Assembly: GCA_021234155.1 (NCBI GenBank) | Contig: JAJEKV010000044.1 | Span: 10,328,777 to 10,392,776, forward strand | Origin: Isoetes taiwanensis | Taxonomy: Eukaryota; Streptophyta; Lycopodiopsida; Isoetales; Isoetaceae | Direction of reading: 5' to 3' | DNA: 64,000 nt | Shown here: positions 1 through 11,131 of the stretch, piece after piece | Layout: each line of letters begins with the position of its first letter | Numbering within the stretch: position 1 is the first letter of the stretch | Notes under the pieces: generated by a model | The model's input: the letters and a program-made list of their open reading frames with translations, nothing else | Told to the model about the DNA's origin: nothing | Database searches by the model: none | Translations under genes and position numbers: made by a program

Positions 1-35
1 AAACATTTTTTCATCATATAATGCATGCATTATAG

Positions 36-145
36 GTTTTGCAATGTGCACTACAACAATTGATGAGCTTGTAGAATGGCCTGAAATAGAAAAGTTTTAT
101 TTTGTTTCCATTGCACGTGCTTGTAAAGAGAGTTCTCATTACTAA
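36..145 (+). CDS. possible last exon of an unidentified gene (5' part outside window)
   Basis: A splice-acceptor-like TTATAG ends at 35 and is followed by an open frame whose last 34 codons (from 41) include ELVEWPEIEKFYFVSIARAC and stop with TAA at 143-145. An AATAAA polyadenylation signal follows at 226-231 in AT-rich DNA, which fits a gene end. I do not recognise the family. The frame is too short for certainty and the upstream part is outside the window, so the exon call rests on the acceptor, the non-repetitive peptide and the poly(A) signal together. Confidence 0.35.
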
Positions 146-3100
146 CATACACGTCCAATACAGGATTCTTTGTAAATTTTGTTAAAAAGAAACTTCATGC
201 TGATTCTTTTATAAATATTCGTTACAATAAAGTTCCTAATGGATTTTATAACAAAAAGGCCAGTCGGTTCAAACTTATATAATCCTATTAGTTCTATAAA
301 CAAAAGGCTTTTTTCCTATTGGGAAAAAAAGATTTGTTATTCACTAGTCTAATATTTTTGGGCCGAGCGCAGCCCTGGCACTGACGCGTATGCTCCTATT
401 GCATTTCCAATTTCAAATAAATGGAAAAATCCCACCTCGGCCACGTGCCATGGACGAACTCCCTCGTCTGACAATGGTGTCTGACAATGATGCAGCAGAC
501 TGCTGTAATAATTACGGTGCACTCACATTTCAATTATAAACTGTATTCTGGCAGATGATTCATGGATTTAAAGCAAAAGCTCAATGGAGAAAAGAGAAAA
601 AGCTCCAGCACATAATCGAAACAAAGCAAACTTGAAATCTAAAGGAACAAACTGGAAGAAGGGCAAAAACAGAGCAAATTGTAGAGACCTAAAAACAGAG
701 CAAATTGTAGAGAAATAATCACAGCTTCGGCTCCAAGCAGACGCGCCAATACGAGCAATCTAGGGATAACAAAATGTTATAGCCATATCTCTTATCTCTT
801 ATCAGGTATCATTATCTACACATATATAATTCATTCTCCTTAAATTTTTTTTTGAAGAACTGTGTCAGCAATATATTAAAAGAATGGTAATGTTACAAAG
901 CAAGTGAGGAGGAAGGAGAACTGCCCCAAAGAGACAGTGATACCTCGACACTCCACAACAACTGCAACTCTACTGCTGTACAAACTGACCATCACCATCT
1001 ACCACACCCAAGAAGTCCCGCCAAATGGAAAACTTCCGCTCTACTAATCCCGGGAACACCAAAAAGCTTTGAAATAGCTTGTACCTGAGTCGAGGAATCA
1101 GAGAGGCTGCAGGCTGCTGAATCCCCTGAAAGATCCACAACCGCCGCCGCTTCCAAATCAACCACACCAACCAAGCCACGCACAGATTTGCAGTGAAGAA
1201 TTTTTGAGAGAATGTGGGCTGGCGAAATCGGTACCAAGGATCCAGCTGTGGGCACCTGCTGGACCTCTTCTATCGGTAGCATTCTTGCAGGCTTGCCTCA
1301 GTTTTGGGCCTTTGGAACTTGAATTTGGCTATACTTAATAAGTTTTCTGAATCCATTCTATCCAGCTTCGTTGTATTAATCGGTTATTCGGCAGCATTCT
1401 TAAAGTGGATTGTTTATGGGCTACAGCATTCTTTGAAAACATTCTACCAATATTGATCCGGCAACTGATCGCCCTTCTACCAATATTGATCCGGCAACTA
1501 GCCACCTGTATATTGCACGTTGTTGTATATAACATTGCAGACTGTTCAGTTCAAGACCCTAGCAGGACTTCACTGAGAAAGCCATAGCCTGCGTCTTTGG
1601 GACAACCAAGCATCACCATAAATTGTTAAGCTTTTATTGATGTTCCATTGTTCTTTTCTTTGTGTACTTCTTGAGATGGAGAGAATATGTAGCATTTTTG
1701 TTTGTGTTATCCTCACTGGCTTGAGCCTATATATGAGAGCTGTGATTATATCTGAAAAGTTATTTTTTGTTTGTGAAATAGAGGAAGTCTTTATTGAACC
1801 AAAACATTTCCACTAACCTTACACTCTAGTCTTCGATTGAGCTCTATGATCTGAGGTCGTGGAAATGCTAGCTACAAGAAGCTACAAGGAAGAATCTAAA
1901 TGGGCTTGACAGTCTTGGTACTGTCTAAATCATTGCATGCAACTATTTTGTCTTGCCCGTCCTGTAGAACATACACGAATTCTCTTCATCCAAGAGATTA
2001 CAACTCTTTTGAGACCACCTAATTTCATTTGCTAAAAAACATCAAGTATGATAGCAAGATGTCTTAAATATCAGTGGGGCAGATGCAAATTACGAGTGAC
2101 TATTGATCTTCCAGAGAAAAACCCACGCCTTTGAGCTGGGAGCTGCAGGTTATGCATGATTACAAGCCATATGCTCAAAATTATAGCCATCTCATGAGCT
2201 CCTAGCAACCTTTGACCAACTATATAAACAAGCAACTATCAAGGCACTCGTAAGTAGGCTCAAGCAATCAAATATGGAAGGAGAAAAAATGCACATGTTG
2301 TAAAGACCATAAAAGAGATAGGATATGCAGCTGACAGATAGTGGTAGTGATAACATGTCAAGAATCTTATGAAATTTGGCATCCAACTAAATGCCTATTG
2401 CCGGATTGCCTAGAAGTTTATAGATCCACATCAAAACACTGCCATATCCCATGCACCCAATTGACAAGGACTGTCTAGCTACATGGGCATGCGTGTTCTT
2501 GCCTTCAACCAAAGAGCAGCCTTGTTAGCATAGGCATCAAGGACATACTCTCATCTTGCTCTAGATCAATTTTTTGGTGAAAAACATCAAGTACGATAGT
2601 AAGCTGTCCTTGTTTGGCATATATTATAAGTATAGCATCTTATGAGGCTAGGTCTCATTAAGACATTTGGTTGTTTGAACAGGGCTGCACAAGGTCCCTT
2701 CTTGAGCTTAACCATAAATAATAGCATTCCACGAGACAATATCAGGCTAAATTATCTGCTTGAATAGCTCAATGGCCTTTTCAAAGTAATCCTATCGTAT
2801 AACCCATAATATTCGAAGAGATCACAAGTATTACACTATTCCATTCTTCTTCCTCGGTGTAAAGCTCATAGCTTCGAATGCTTCTAACCAACCTTGAATA
2901 CTAATAGAAAAATGTTGCTCCCTGTGCCAAAAACAGAATGGTCACTTTCCTGTTCCTCCTACTTTGCATGTCGCAGATCCTACTTTACATATTAGAGAAG
3001 TAGGAAATGGACTAGAAAATCTAGTTCCTTAGTCATAAAATTCATTTTATCCTCGTCCTTCATTGTAAATTATAGGGAATTGGATTTTCGAATTAACACA

Positions 3101-3357
3101 TAACGAACATGATGAGTGCCTGCAACCTACTGGCAGAAGTATCTTTTGATGGAATGCCAACTTTGTTCTAGATGAGACCAACATGCCTGCATTGAATTCC
3201 AACCTTTCTTTTTATACTGGCAGATGTAGCAAGAGGTCTAATAAGTGAAGATTTTGCTGTAAATTATTTTAGCAGTAGAGACGGCTAAGACATTGCTCTT
3301 TTGGCACTAGCACAATAGAAGGTACTGCTTCATTAGATGAACTAGTAGGAATATACT
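146..3357. other. intergenic, no recognisable gene
   Basis: Short frames on both strands (for example the overlapping - strand frames at 970-1282) match nothing I know. A 23-bp sequence at 1444-1466 recurs at 1477-1499, a 33-bp period tandem duplication. A short motif near 2040 recurs near 2585. Nothing else stands out. Confidence 0.5.
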
Positions 3358-3826
3358 ATATAACAAACAACACATAACTTAATTAACACAAACCATTGCA
3401 TTTAACCATTTAAATTAAAATCCCCCTGAAACCCCCTTTGGTTTGGGTGCATATTCACACGGGGGGTGACGTAGGGCAGCGAGAGCCCCTAAAATTATGT
3501 TTCGCATGTACGAAATCAACACCATGTAGTATATTACCTCAAATCTTATAGTATTTTGCAAATCTTGCTATACAGTATAGCAAATTTCGTACATGGATAC
3601 CCCACAAACGAGGAACTTTATACACGGTGTAGATTACGGAATAAAGGGTGAATATGCCTATCCAACAGCTCTCGATGCCCGGAGTCACCCCCCGTGTGAA
3701 TATGCACCCAAACCAAAGGGGGTTTCAGGGGGATTTTAATTTAAATGGTTAAATGCAATGGTTTGTGTTAATTAAGTTATGTGTTGTTTGTTATATGAAA
3801 AAAAATTTTGGGCCCTTCGGGCCCTA
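3358..3826 (+). mobile_element. foldback element, copy 1 (complete)
   Basis: Perfect 113-bp inverted repeats at 3358-3470 and 3684-3796 continue inward with mismatches around a 213-bp core. The right end runs into an A-rich/T-rich stretch and a hairpin, GGGCCCTTCGGGCCC, ending near 3826. Two more copies of the family lie at 22,065 and 30,969; all three keep this right end. No coding capacity and no clear target-site duplication. The right-end orientation is used to assign strand. Confidence 0.75.
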
Positions 3827-3837
3827 ACAAATCAAAC

Positions 3838-3885
3838 TCATAATATAATAATATAATATAATAAAATAATATAATATAATTTATT
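3838..3885. repeat. AT microsatellite-like tract
   Basis: Imperfect repeats of AATATAAT directly follow the hairpin end of the foldback element. Confidence 0.6.
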
Positions 3886-4100
3886 ATGTGAGCTTATAAT
3901 ATGGGATTTGAACCCATTATGTCATTATGTCTGCCCATCTATATCTTTGCAAGCGTGTAAACATACCACATGAATGTATACTTCCAAAATAGATTTCTTC
4001 AAAATGCTTTTGAAGAATGCTTTTGTGAATGCTTTTAAAGAATGCTTTTACATTGCATACTAAGTTGATAGGTGGCCTTGTACCATGTTAGGAAAGTCTG

Positions 4101-4246
4101 TTGCATCACATAACTCCGTATGAGATGCATAAAGATTTGCTAGCAATAGGTATGGAGAAGCATTGCATCATATAATTCCGTACCAGATGCATAACAATTT
4201 GCTGGCAATACATATGGAGAAGCATAGCAATACATATGGAGAAGCA
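4101..4246. repeat. 62-bp tandem repeat, 2.3 copies
   Basis: Two 62-bp units (4101-4162, 4163-4224) begin TTGCATCA and end TATGGAGAAGCA, followed by a 22-bp partial unit to 4246. A shorter array of the motif AATGCTTTT lies just upstream near 4010-4055. Confidence 0.8.
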
Positions 4247-4561
4247 TTGCCTGGATATTATTGAGATTGAGAGACAAACTACGAAAAACGCGTGCTCTCG
4301 CCGCTTCCTCTAGATGAACATGAATTCTCGCACTTTTTTTGCAGCGTTTCCCATGACGTAATATTAGGTTCAAAAGGTATATTTGAAAAAAAAAGCATTT
4401 GCTTTATCCAACCATACAGCCTGTATGAGAAGATCAATTATGCAGTTGTATTCCATGATCTTCCCACATGCTTATGAGATTTTAACAGCCTTCATCCTAA
4501 AGCATGCAAAAATCAGCCTAACACAGAAAGCATCCTAAGCCTTCATCACATCATAATCATT

Positions 4562-4657
4562 CTTTGTCCAAGAAACCAAGTCATGCCGGTGAATGTTCTT
4601 AAAAAGTATAATAGCATCCTCTACACTTCCAAATCTGGCATACATACTGATCAGTGC
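4562..4657 (-). pseudogene. isolated PPR motif fragment
   Basis: About 32 codons on the - strand read as one PLS-type pentatricopeptide unit: ALISMYARFGSVEDA, then an ILFKNI segment and HDLVSWTK. The reading frame on either side has no further PPR motifs. PPR proteins are organellar RNA-binding proteins with many tandem motifs, so a lone motif is a gene relic. It may be related to the larger PPR pseudogene at 23.3-27.0 kb, but the two pieces do not overlap enough to tell by eye. Confidence 0.55.
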
Positions 4658-5707
4658 AAAACAAAACAACCCAGGAAACTCTAAGAGAAATGTCAGTTTT
4701 GAAAAGCATACAACATTGAAGTTGTCACCATTGGAAAGTGCAATGGAGCACAATGATCTCTGTATGAAAATAGACAACACACAGGCCAATCTCTGCAGCA
4801 AATCTCATCACTGTACTGCAATGTCTGAAATCTCATCATTTTTCTGCTGAGCAAAAACCCCTATTTCGAGCAAGCCTTGCAACAAAAAACAAGGGAAAAT
4901 ATGGCAGTCTTTTTAAAGATGGCAGATCCTTTCCATTTAAGCCAGATCATGGGAGTCTAAATACTTACCCAAGATGCAAACCACTTTTCTGCTGCTTTTA
5001 AGGAGGCAGTACTTCAAATCCCTCAAATGGGCGTTTTTCATCAGTTTTCTTCAAGTCATGCAAAGGCACATAAAAGACAAATAAGAGATGCATAATTGAA
5101 GTTAATACTTTGATGGACATAGATTAGTTAGGAAAACAAGATGGAAAAGCCCTATCAAAGAATAGATGACTCGGCTAATAACTCCGGTGATGGTGTTCCG
5201 CCTGTTGCTATATCAAACTGCTCTTGAGGAGGTGGTCAAATGACTTGCTTGGGTAGGTCGAAAATGATGATTCAACCTCTAGATGCAGCCCTGTTGATAC
5301 ACGTGTGCTATACGCTACAAAAGTCTCGCCATCAAATTTGACCTCAGGGCCTCCCGCATTAATCCCGAAAGCCCCTCCCGGGATCTAAAACTCCTTCTCT
5401 TTCACGAAGCCGGTGCCGCTTGGAACTGTTTAAAAGTTATCGCGACCGCTAAGCTTGCGAAATTGTGCCTTGCGGACGGTAGTGGCCTAGAAGCGAGGAA
5501 TTGAAGATTGGAGCCCGCTAAGCTTGCGGAATGTTTCCACCCATGGAAAACCCTAAACTGATGGCCTAACCCTAAACTGAAGGGCCTCGAGCACTGCATG
5601 ATCAAATAAATTAAAAAATAGTTCTATAATGGTAATATAAAAATGAAGCAAGATAAAAAATGGATAAACACGTACACAACCACACGATCTCCCTCTTGTT
5701 CTTTTAA
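4658..5707. other. intergenic, no recognisable gene
   Basis: A - strand frame at 5402-5605 has a Ser/Ala/Arg-rich composition like an organelle transit peptide, but nothing follows it that I can assign. A 14-bp motif containing CCGCTAAGCTTGCG is repeated near 5445 and 5515. Confidence 0.4.
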
Positions 5708-5848
5708 TCAACGGTCAAAAAAAGGGCGCGCTCTAGAAGTACTATTTAGTACAGGCAGACGAATACGGCGACCAAATCATAGCAAAACCATTGAAAAAAA
5801 AGTATAAAAACATAAAAAAAACCCCCTGTTATTATGCTACATATGGGC
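5708..5848 (+). repeat. dispersed repeat R2, copy 1
   Basis: Shares a block with 27,493-27,670 and 33,097-33,268: a CTCTAGAARTACT-type motif with TTYAGTAC, then GAATACGRC, a run of AAAACAYAAA, and a conserved end CCCCCTGT..TTATGCTA. The start is less conserved than the end. No coding capacity; nature unknown. Confidence 0.65.
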
Positions 5849-6570
5849 AAGAGCCATCAAAACAAGGAAATGCAAAGGAAAAAAAGAGAAACAGCTCGTG
5901 TAGAGGAAATGTTGGTCAATGCCAAAACCAAAATCGATGGAAATAAAATGACATACTTGTGTAGAAAAAAGTCTAGTAGATACACTCGATACTTGCTCAC
6001 CAAGGGCAAAGCCATAGAGTTTACCTTTAATGCCCAAGCCAGCTTTGCATTTTGCCCTAAAGAGGAAAGGGAAGAAACATGAACAGGTCGTCCAAAATCA
6101 GATCGATTGGAAACCATTGCCCACAACGTCAATGCAAAAGAGCTCCACTTCAAATATATTTCTTGCTACCTGATAATTGCAAAATGTTAATATGAAGATC
6201 AACTGCAAAATGTTCTTCCTTTGGTGCAGGCACTACACCAAAGAAGTCGTTTCAAATAATCCCATATAGGGCGCTTAAAAAGAAACAACGGAGGTGTTAA
6301 TTTGGAAAATGCTTGCAGCAAGAGCCTGACTAAGCGGATCGCCTTTTCTAGGTATAAAACCGTCGGAAGGATTCGAAATTAGGGAATAGGGCGGCTCAAA
6401 ATGATTTCAGGTGACGTGACAGGACACGTGGCATAGCTAGAATTGCAGCAAAGTGTGCACCTCGGGTTAAGCAACCCTGCTAAAAAAAAGCAAAAAAGAA
6501 TGATCGGTATAGAAAGTTGATCAGATTAGACTGATTGACGGAGAAGAAGAGGTCGGGAGGAGAATGGGAT
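5849..6570. other. intergenic, no recognisable gene
   Basis: Overlapping short frames on both strands at 5834-6153 look non-coding. No repeat or RNA gene recognised. A 22-bp T run follows at 6571-6592. Confidence 0.4.
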
Positions 6571-6708
6571 TTTTTTTTTTTTTTTTTTTTTTGGTTTAGC
6601 GTGTAGCTTCTCGCTATGACAGAGCAGGGTATCGATGAAGAGCTATAAGTCGTATTTAATTAAAGTGGGACAAATCTCGAATTTTGGGACTCGGACTGAA
6701 AATGGGAC

Positions 6709-7085
6709 TCATGCGAAAAAAGAGGGGGAGGGAGAGGGGGCTTTGTTTGATAAGGAGAAGGGTAGGAGGAGAAAGAGGGAGGGGCCACAAAGTTGAAGAG
6801 GGGAAGGGGATAAGTTGGAAGAAGGGGGGGAGGGAGAGGAGAGCAAAAGGGCAAAGGAGGAGGGGAGGGGATAAGTTGGAAGAAGGGGAGGGAAGGGGCG
6901 GGGGAGGAGGGAGGGAGGGAGGGGAGAGCAAAGAGGCAAAAGAGGAGGGGGAGGGAGGGAGGAGGGGAGGGGAGGGGGGATAAGTTGGAAGACGGGAGAG
7001 GAGATAAGATAAGATAAGATAAGATAAGACGGGAGAGCAAAGGGGCAAAGGAGGAGCGGGAGGGGCAAAAGGGGGCAAGCCTTCC
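6709..7085. repeat. polypurine (G/A) tract with about 55-110 bp tandem units
   Basis: The + strand is almost purely G and A. Three imperfect units each begin GGGGATAAGTTGGAAGA (near 6809, 6868 and 6977) and contain GAGAGCAAA and GGCAAA..GGAGG. The last holds a GATAA microsatellite near 7002-7028. Frames through it give only Pro/Leu/Ser or Gly/Arg/Glu low-complexity peptides. Many GGG/GGGG runs make G-quadruplex or triplex structure plausible. Confidence 0.85.
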
Positions 7086-7123
7086 CTTCCCCCCCCCCAA
7101 AAGTATTATTTATTAATATATAA

Positions 7124-7204
7124 TCAATAATTAATTAAACTAATTAGATAATTAATTAAACTAATTAGATAATTAATTAAACTAATTAGATAATTAATTA
7201 AATA
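7124..7204. repeat. 21-bp AT tandem repeat, about 3.5 copies
   Basis: Units of GATAATTAATTAAACTAATTA, period 21 bp (G at 7147, 7168, 7189), inside a longer AT-rich segment to about 7320. Confidence 0.85.
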
Positions 7205-8811
7205 ATAAATTAAGTTAATCTATCGATAAAATAATTTAATATATAATTAATAATCAATTTAAGCATATATAGATTAAAAAATAATTAATGAATCAAATAT
7301 AAATTAAATTAAATCAATACCCTATTAGAAACCTTTCTCGACCCACTAGTCGAGAAGGCAATCTAATTCCAGCATATGGTAAAAAGCAAGGAATTTCAAA
7401 CACAAAAAAACAGTCAGATGAGGATGACCGAGGGATAGGCATGAGACGTCAGCTTTGCTCCATCGAAGGCTTGCACAGATCCATCAAAAATGATCATGAA
7501 AAGGCTTGCCGGAGCTCAAAAATACCATTCTTGTTGAAAATCCATCTGAAGGCGCATAGCATCTCTGATTTCTGTGTGGTCTCTCACAAATGGAACGACC
7601 ATGTTGTGGCGCTGATGAGAGGGATCAAAGACCCCGCTGCCACAGAGAAGCTGAGCTACCCGAGTTCTGAGAAGTCTATGTCCCGCAACTGGGTTATGTC
7701 CCTGCAACAGAGCATGTATACCAGAGCATCAGTCGTACTCTGTGTATTTTTTACCATAAAAAATCTGTGTATCCCTTCGGCTTGCACAGAGTATTTTTTA
7801 TCATAAAAAATGAGAAGAGCATCGAAGGCTTGCACAGAGTATTTTCGAAGTATTTTCTGAGCATTTTTTATGCCATTCTTGTTGCTGTATTCATGGCTTG
7901 AAGATACGACCTTGTGGCTTAAGAGGTCAGAACAAGAGCTTAAGAGGCTTAATAGCTCCAGGAAAATGGATCTCGCAGGTTTATATCCTCAAAGAAAGAA
8001 GGGTGCAAGCGCCATGCTGCACTGCAACGGCAGCAGAAGTCGTCCCTGAAGATGAGGAGCTTTAAGCTCCAAAAATGGCTGCTGATATGTAGCTCTTCGG
8101 GACTGTAGCGCCTGACACAATGCAGAGATGGGTATGTTGAAGGCAAAAGAAAGCAGATTTTGAAATGCTGGGTCTTGTCCAAGTGCGCTATATAGTGCCT
8201 TCTCAAAGGGGGAATTAAATTGCCCATTCATCTCTTCTCCGAAGCAGAATCTGATATAGCCGTTGTGTCGCTCATCCGTCGTTAGGCGCCGGCAGCAGGC
8301 TGTAAAAGGGGGCAAAAGGAGCTGTGTAGCCACAGTGCTCAAGAATCCGGCTTGGAAATCGAGCAGATCCTGTGCATTCTCGATTGCCTTTGTACGCCCA
8401 TTTGATCCACCGTTCCCCTTCCAGCAAACACAAAAGATGGTGCAAGATGGGGATTTGGGCAGATTCCAGTGAGAAACAGATTAAGGGGTTCGGATTCCAG
8501 TGAGAAACAGATTAAGGGATTCGGATTCCAAGCGGCTTCTTTCTTACCCGTATTAATCCAAGATCTTACCTCGAGCTCGGCTATGGCGGCAGTCCGGCGC
8601 CCCGACACCTCGAAATCCGTCGCTTAAATTTCGTTGGCGTGTTCCTTGGTTCCATAGCACGGTTTTGAGGATCAAGGAATCTGCTGCTGCGCAGAAATGA
8701 GGCATGACTAACTATATTCCGGTGGGAGCTATGGCGTTGGGGAGCTATGGCGTTGGGGAGCTTCTTCCAAGTGGTACAAAGGAACTTCTGTCTCAAAGGT
8801 GTGTACCAAAG
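7205..8811. other. intergenic, no recognisable gene
   Basis: Frames at 7441-7806 (+) and 7949-8342 (-) are of moderate length but match nothing I know. A single palindrome resembling the satellite at 9.5 kb lies at 7332-7358. A roughly 32-bp sequence containing GATTCCAGTGAGAAACAG is duplicated in tandem around 8462-8525. Confidence 0.4.
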
Positions 8812-8999
8812 TTTAAAATTCAACCATGGGCGGGAAAAAAAGGCGGGGTATTAGAAAAAAAGGGGTAAAATAATACGTTGAAAAAGAAAGTGTAAAATAA
8901 ATGATTTTAAAATTCAAGCATGGGCGGGAAAAAAAGGCGGGGTATTAGAAAAAAAAGGGTAAAATAATACGTTGAAAAAGAAAGTGTAAAATAAATGCT
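8812..8999. repeat. 94-bp tandem duplication
   Basis: Two near-identical units, period 94 bp, each with ATGGGCGGGAAAAAAAGGCG and GTAAAATAATACGTTG; the second unit starts near 8906. Confidence 0.85.
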
Positions 9000-9529
9000 A
9001 ATAATATAGGATTATATTTTGACGTGTCCCCAATTTCCTCTTTTCATGTCTGTGCTACTATGTTCACACGTTAAACATTATGTTGCCATGGTGCACGTTT
9101 TTTAGGCATATATTCTTATTCTAAGGTAAACATTTAACTTTGCGAAGATCATGATATAATTTACACCTTGTTTAACCCATTTTGAAGGTTCAAGACACAA
9201 AATGGGGACAAGTACATATTAATATATAGGTCTAATGCATATTAATAGATTTAATGCATAGGTCTAATAGGCTCTCGTAGGTTATAATGTGCATTATAGG
9301 TGCATATGTTGCTATTTACATGTGCATTAGGCATTACTCTTTACATAGCTAAATATGAGCCCAATGGTCCCCTCTTCATATAGCTATATGGTATGGTCCA
9401 TTGGAAAGGGGGAGGGTCCATTGGATATGTGTCCATTAGATAATACATGGGGAGGGTCTATTTTTCATGGAAAATACGTAGGAAATTTATGGGGAGGGTA
9501 TTTTTTCATAGAAAATACATAGGATGTTT

Positions 9530-10044
9530 GACCCCTAAAACCTGCGTTTCTGGCTTTGAACTACCTTTCTCGACTCGCGAGTCGAAAGGCCTTTCCCGAT
9601 CCCTAAAAAACTGCGTTTACGGCTTTTTGCCTTTTTTTCGACTCGCGAGTCGAGAAAGGCCTTTCGATCCCTAAAACCCGTGTGTTTACGGCTTTGAGCG
9701 CTTTTCGACTCATGAAGTCGAAAGGCCCTCCCCTAAAACCTGCGTTTTTTTGCTTTTGAGCTTCCTTTCTCGATTTCATGAGTCGAGAAAGGCCTTCCTC
9801 CCCTAAACTGTGTTTTAAGCTTTGAACTGCCTTTCTCGACTCGCGAGTCGAGAAAGGCCTTCTGACCCCTAAAACCTGCGTTTTTCACTTTGAGCTGCCT
9901 TTCTCGACTCGCGAGTCGAGAAAGGCCTTCTGACCCCTAAAACCTGCGTTTTTCGCTTTGAGCTGCCTTTCTCGACTCGCGAGTCGAGAAAGGCCTTCTG
10001 ACCCCTAAAACCTGCGTTTTTCGCTTTGAGCTGCCTTTCTCGAC
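9530..10044. repeat. 68-bp satellite with a perfect 28-bp palindrome, about 8 units
   Basis: Units begin GACCCCTAAAACCTGCG and reach a palindrome with arms CCTTTCTCGACTCG. Period is 68 bp in the last copies (starts at 9864, 9932, 10,000). The left units are diverged: two have palindromes centred on CATG instead of CGCG, with arm changes that largely keep the symmetry. The last unit stops halfway through its palindrome at 10,044. Confidence 0.9.
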
Positions 10045-11131
10045 GGCCTGTATTTTCCAAAAATGGCCCTAAGAACTGTGTTTTATTTTATTTTTTTTGC
10101 CTGTAGCATCACTTGACTAACTTGATTTTGTCTTTTGCAGTCCTTATCTCGACCAGATAGTACATGCTTGGGAGCAATGAAAAGACCAATTCATTGAAGA
10201 AAGATGCCGAGAAGAGGGTGGTGACATTAGTTGGACATACAAGCACGTGGCCTATGAAGGAACTCCTCATACAAATTTCTATCGTCTGTAAGTTGCTCCG
10301 TGACTTGGACAGAGCTCCACGCGCCGTTTGCACTAGGTGGTTCATGTGTGAAGAGGGTGTAATCATTGTGATAATACGACCACTATGGTCGCTTCACCCA
10401 CTGTAATATATATTGTAATGAGCCCATTTATAAATATAAGGTATCTCAAAACTAGTATTTTTTGGTGATTAAGTAAACAATTTGCTTAATTTTTGTTGGA
10501 ATTTGTGATCTCTTGTCTATCCACCTAAGAAAATAGAGCCAAAATGTCTTGGTAAAGGAATTCACCCTCACGCGGAAAACTCTTATTTTGAATGACAAAT
10601 AAGCCCCAAAACAGGGACTCGACTCGCTATCTGAGAAAACTGGGAGAAAGCCTGGATGCACAGTAACAGACAAAAATTCGAATTAAGGACAGTTTTCGGG
10701 TCGGGGTGCTCCTTTTTGTGTAAAATAACAGAGTTCCGAAAAAAAGTGGGAATGGAATGAGTCCCACTTTAATTAAATACGACTTCTATGACAGAGCAGG
10801 GGATCGATGAAAAAGTTATTGGGTGACCACCTCCATCTCCGCGCCTGCTTTTTTTTTTCCATATTTTCTAATTTTCTTAGCCGTAGATCTTGAAAAAAGA
10901 GGATCTAAGGGCGAAAACTAATGCCACATTAGTTTTTGATGAGGTGGACGTCAAGAAAAGGCTTTAGGCTGGTTGGGCTGGGGTGCTAAAAACCTTAAAT
11001 ACATGGCATTTTGAGAAATTTGCCATTTTGAGAAAGTTACCATTTTTTAATGGTAAGTCGTTATTTTCAAAGAAAGAGAAGTCGGGCGAAAATGCGCCAG
11101 AAAGGATCACAGGGCAGAAAAAAACCAAACA
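10045..11131. other. intergenic with a possible relic exon
   Basis: A splice-acceptor-like TTTTGCAG ends at 10,140. The following frame reads PYLDQIVHAWEQ, a stop, then a further open stretch to about 10,288, so at most a broken exon of unknown family. A block around 10,757-10,815 shares a GACAGAGCAGGG..ATCGATGAA motif and, in inverted order, a TTTAATTAAATACGACTT motif with 6612-6672. Confidence 0.35.

Noticed and set aside
3797-3830. Helitron 3' end (hairpin plus CTRR)
   Set aside because: A hairpin is present, but the bases after it differ between copies (CTAA, CTTA, CATA), and no TC start or Rep/helicase is seen.
5530-5580. Interstitial telomere repeat (AACCCTAA)
   Set aside because: Only two non-adjacent CCCTAA-type motifs; not an array.
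6656-7100. Pro/Leu/Ser-rich frames of up to 146 codons
   Set aside because: Low-complexity reading of the polypurine tract; overlapping frames are all open.
9530-10044. CRISPR-like array (regularly spaced palindromic repeats)
   Set aside because: The spacers are themselves repeats of the same 68-bp unit, no cas genes exist, and the context is a plant nuclear genome.
9869-10060. A 63-codon Arg/Lys-rich frame
   Set aside because: Encoded entirely by the palindromic satellite; the peptide is itself repetitive.
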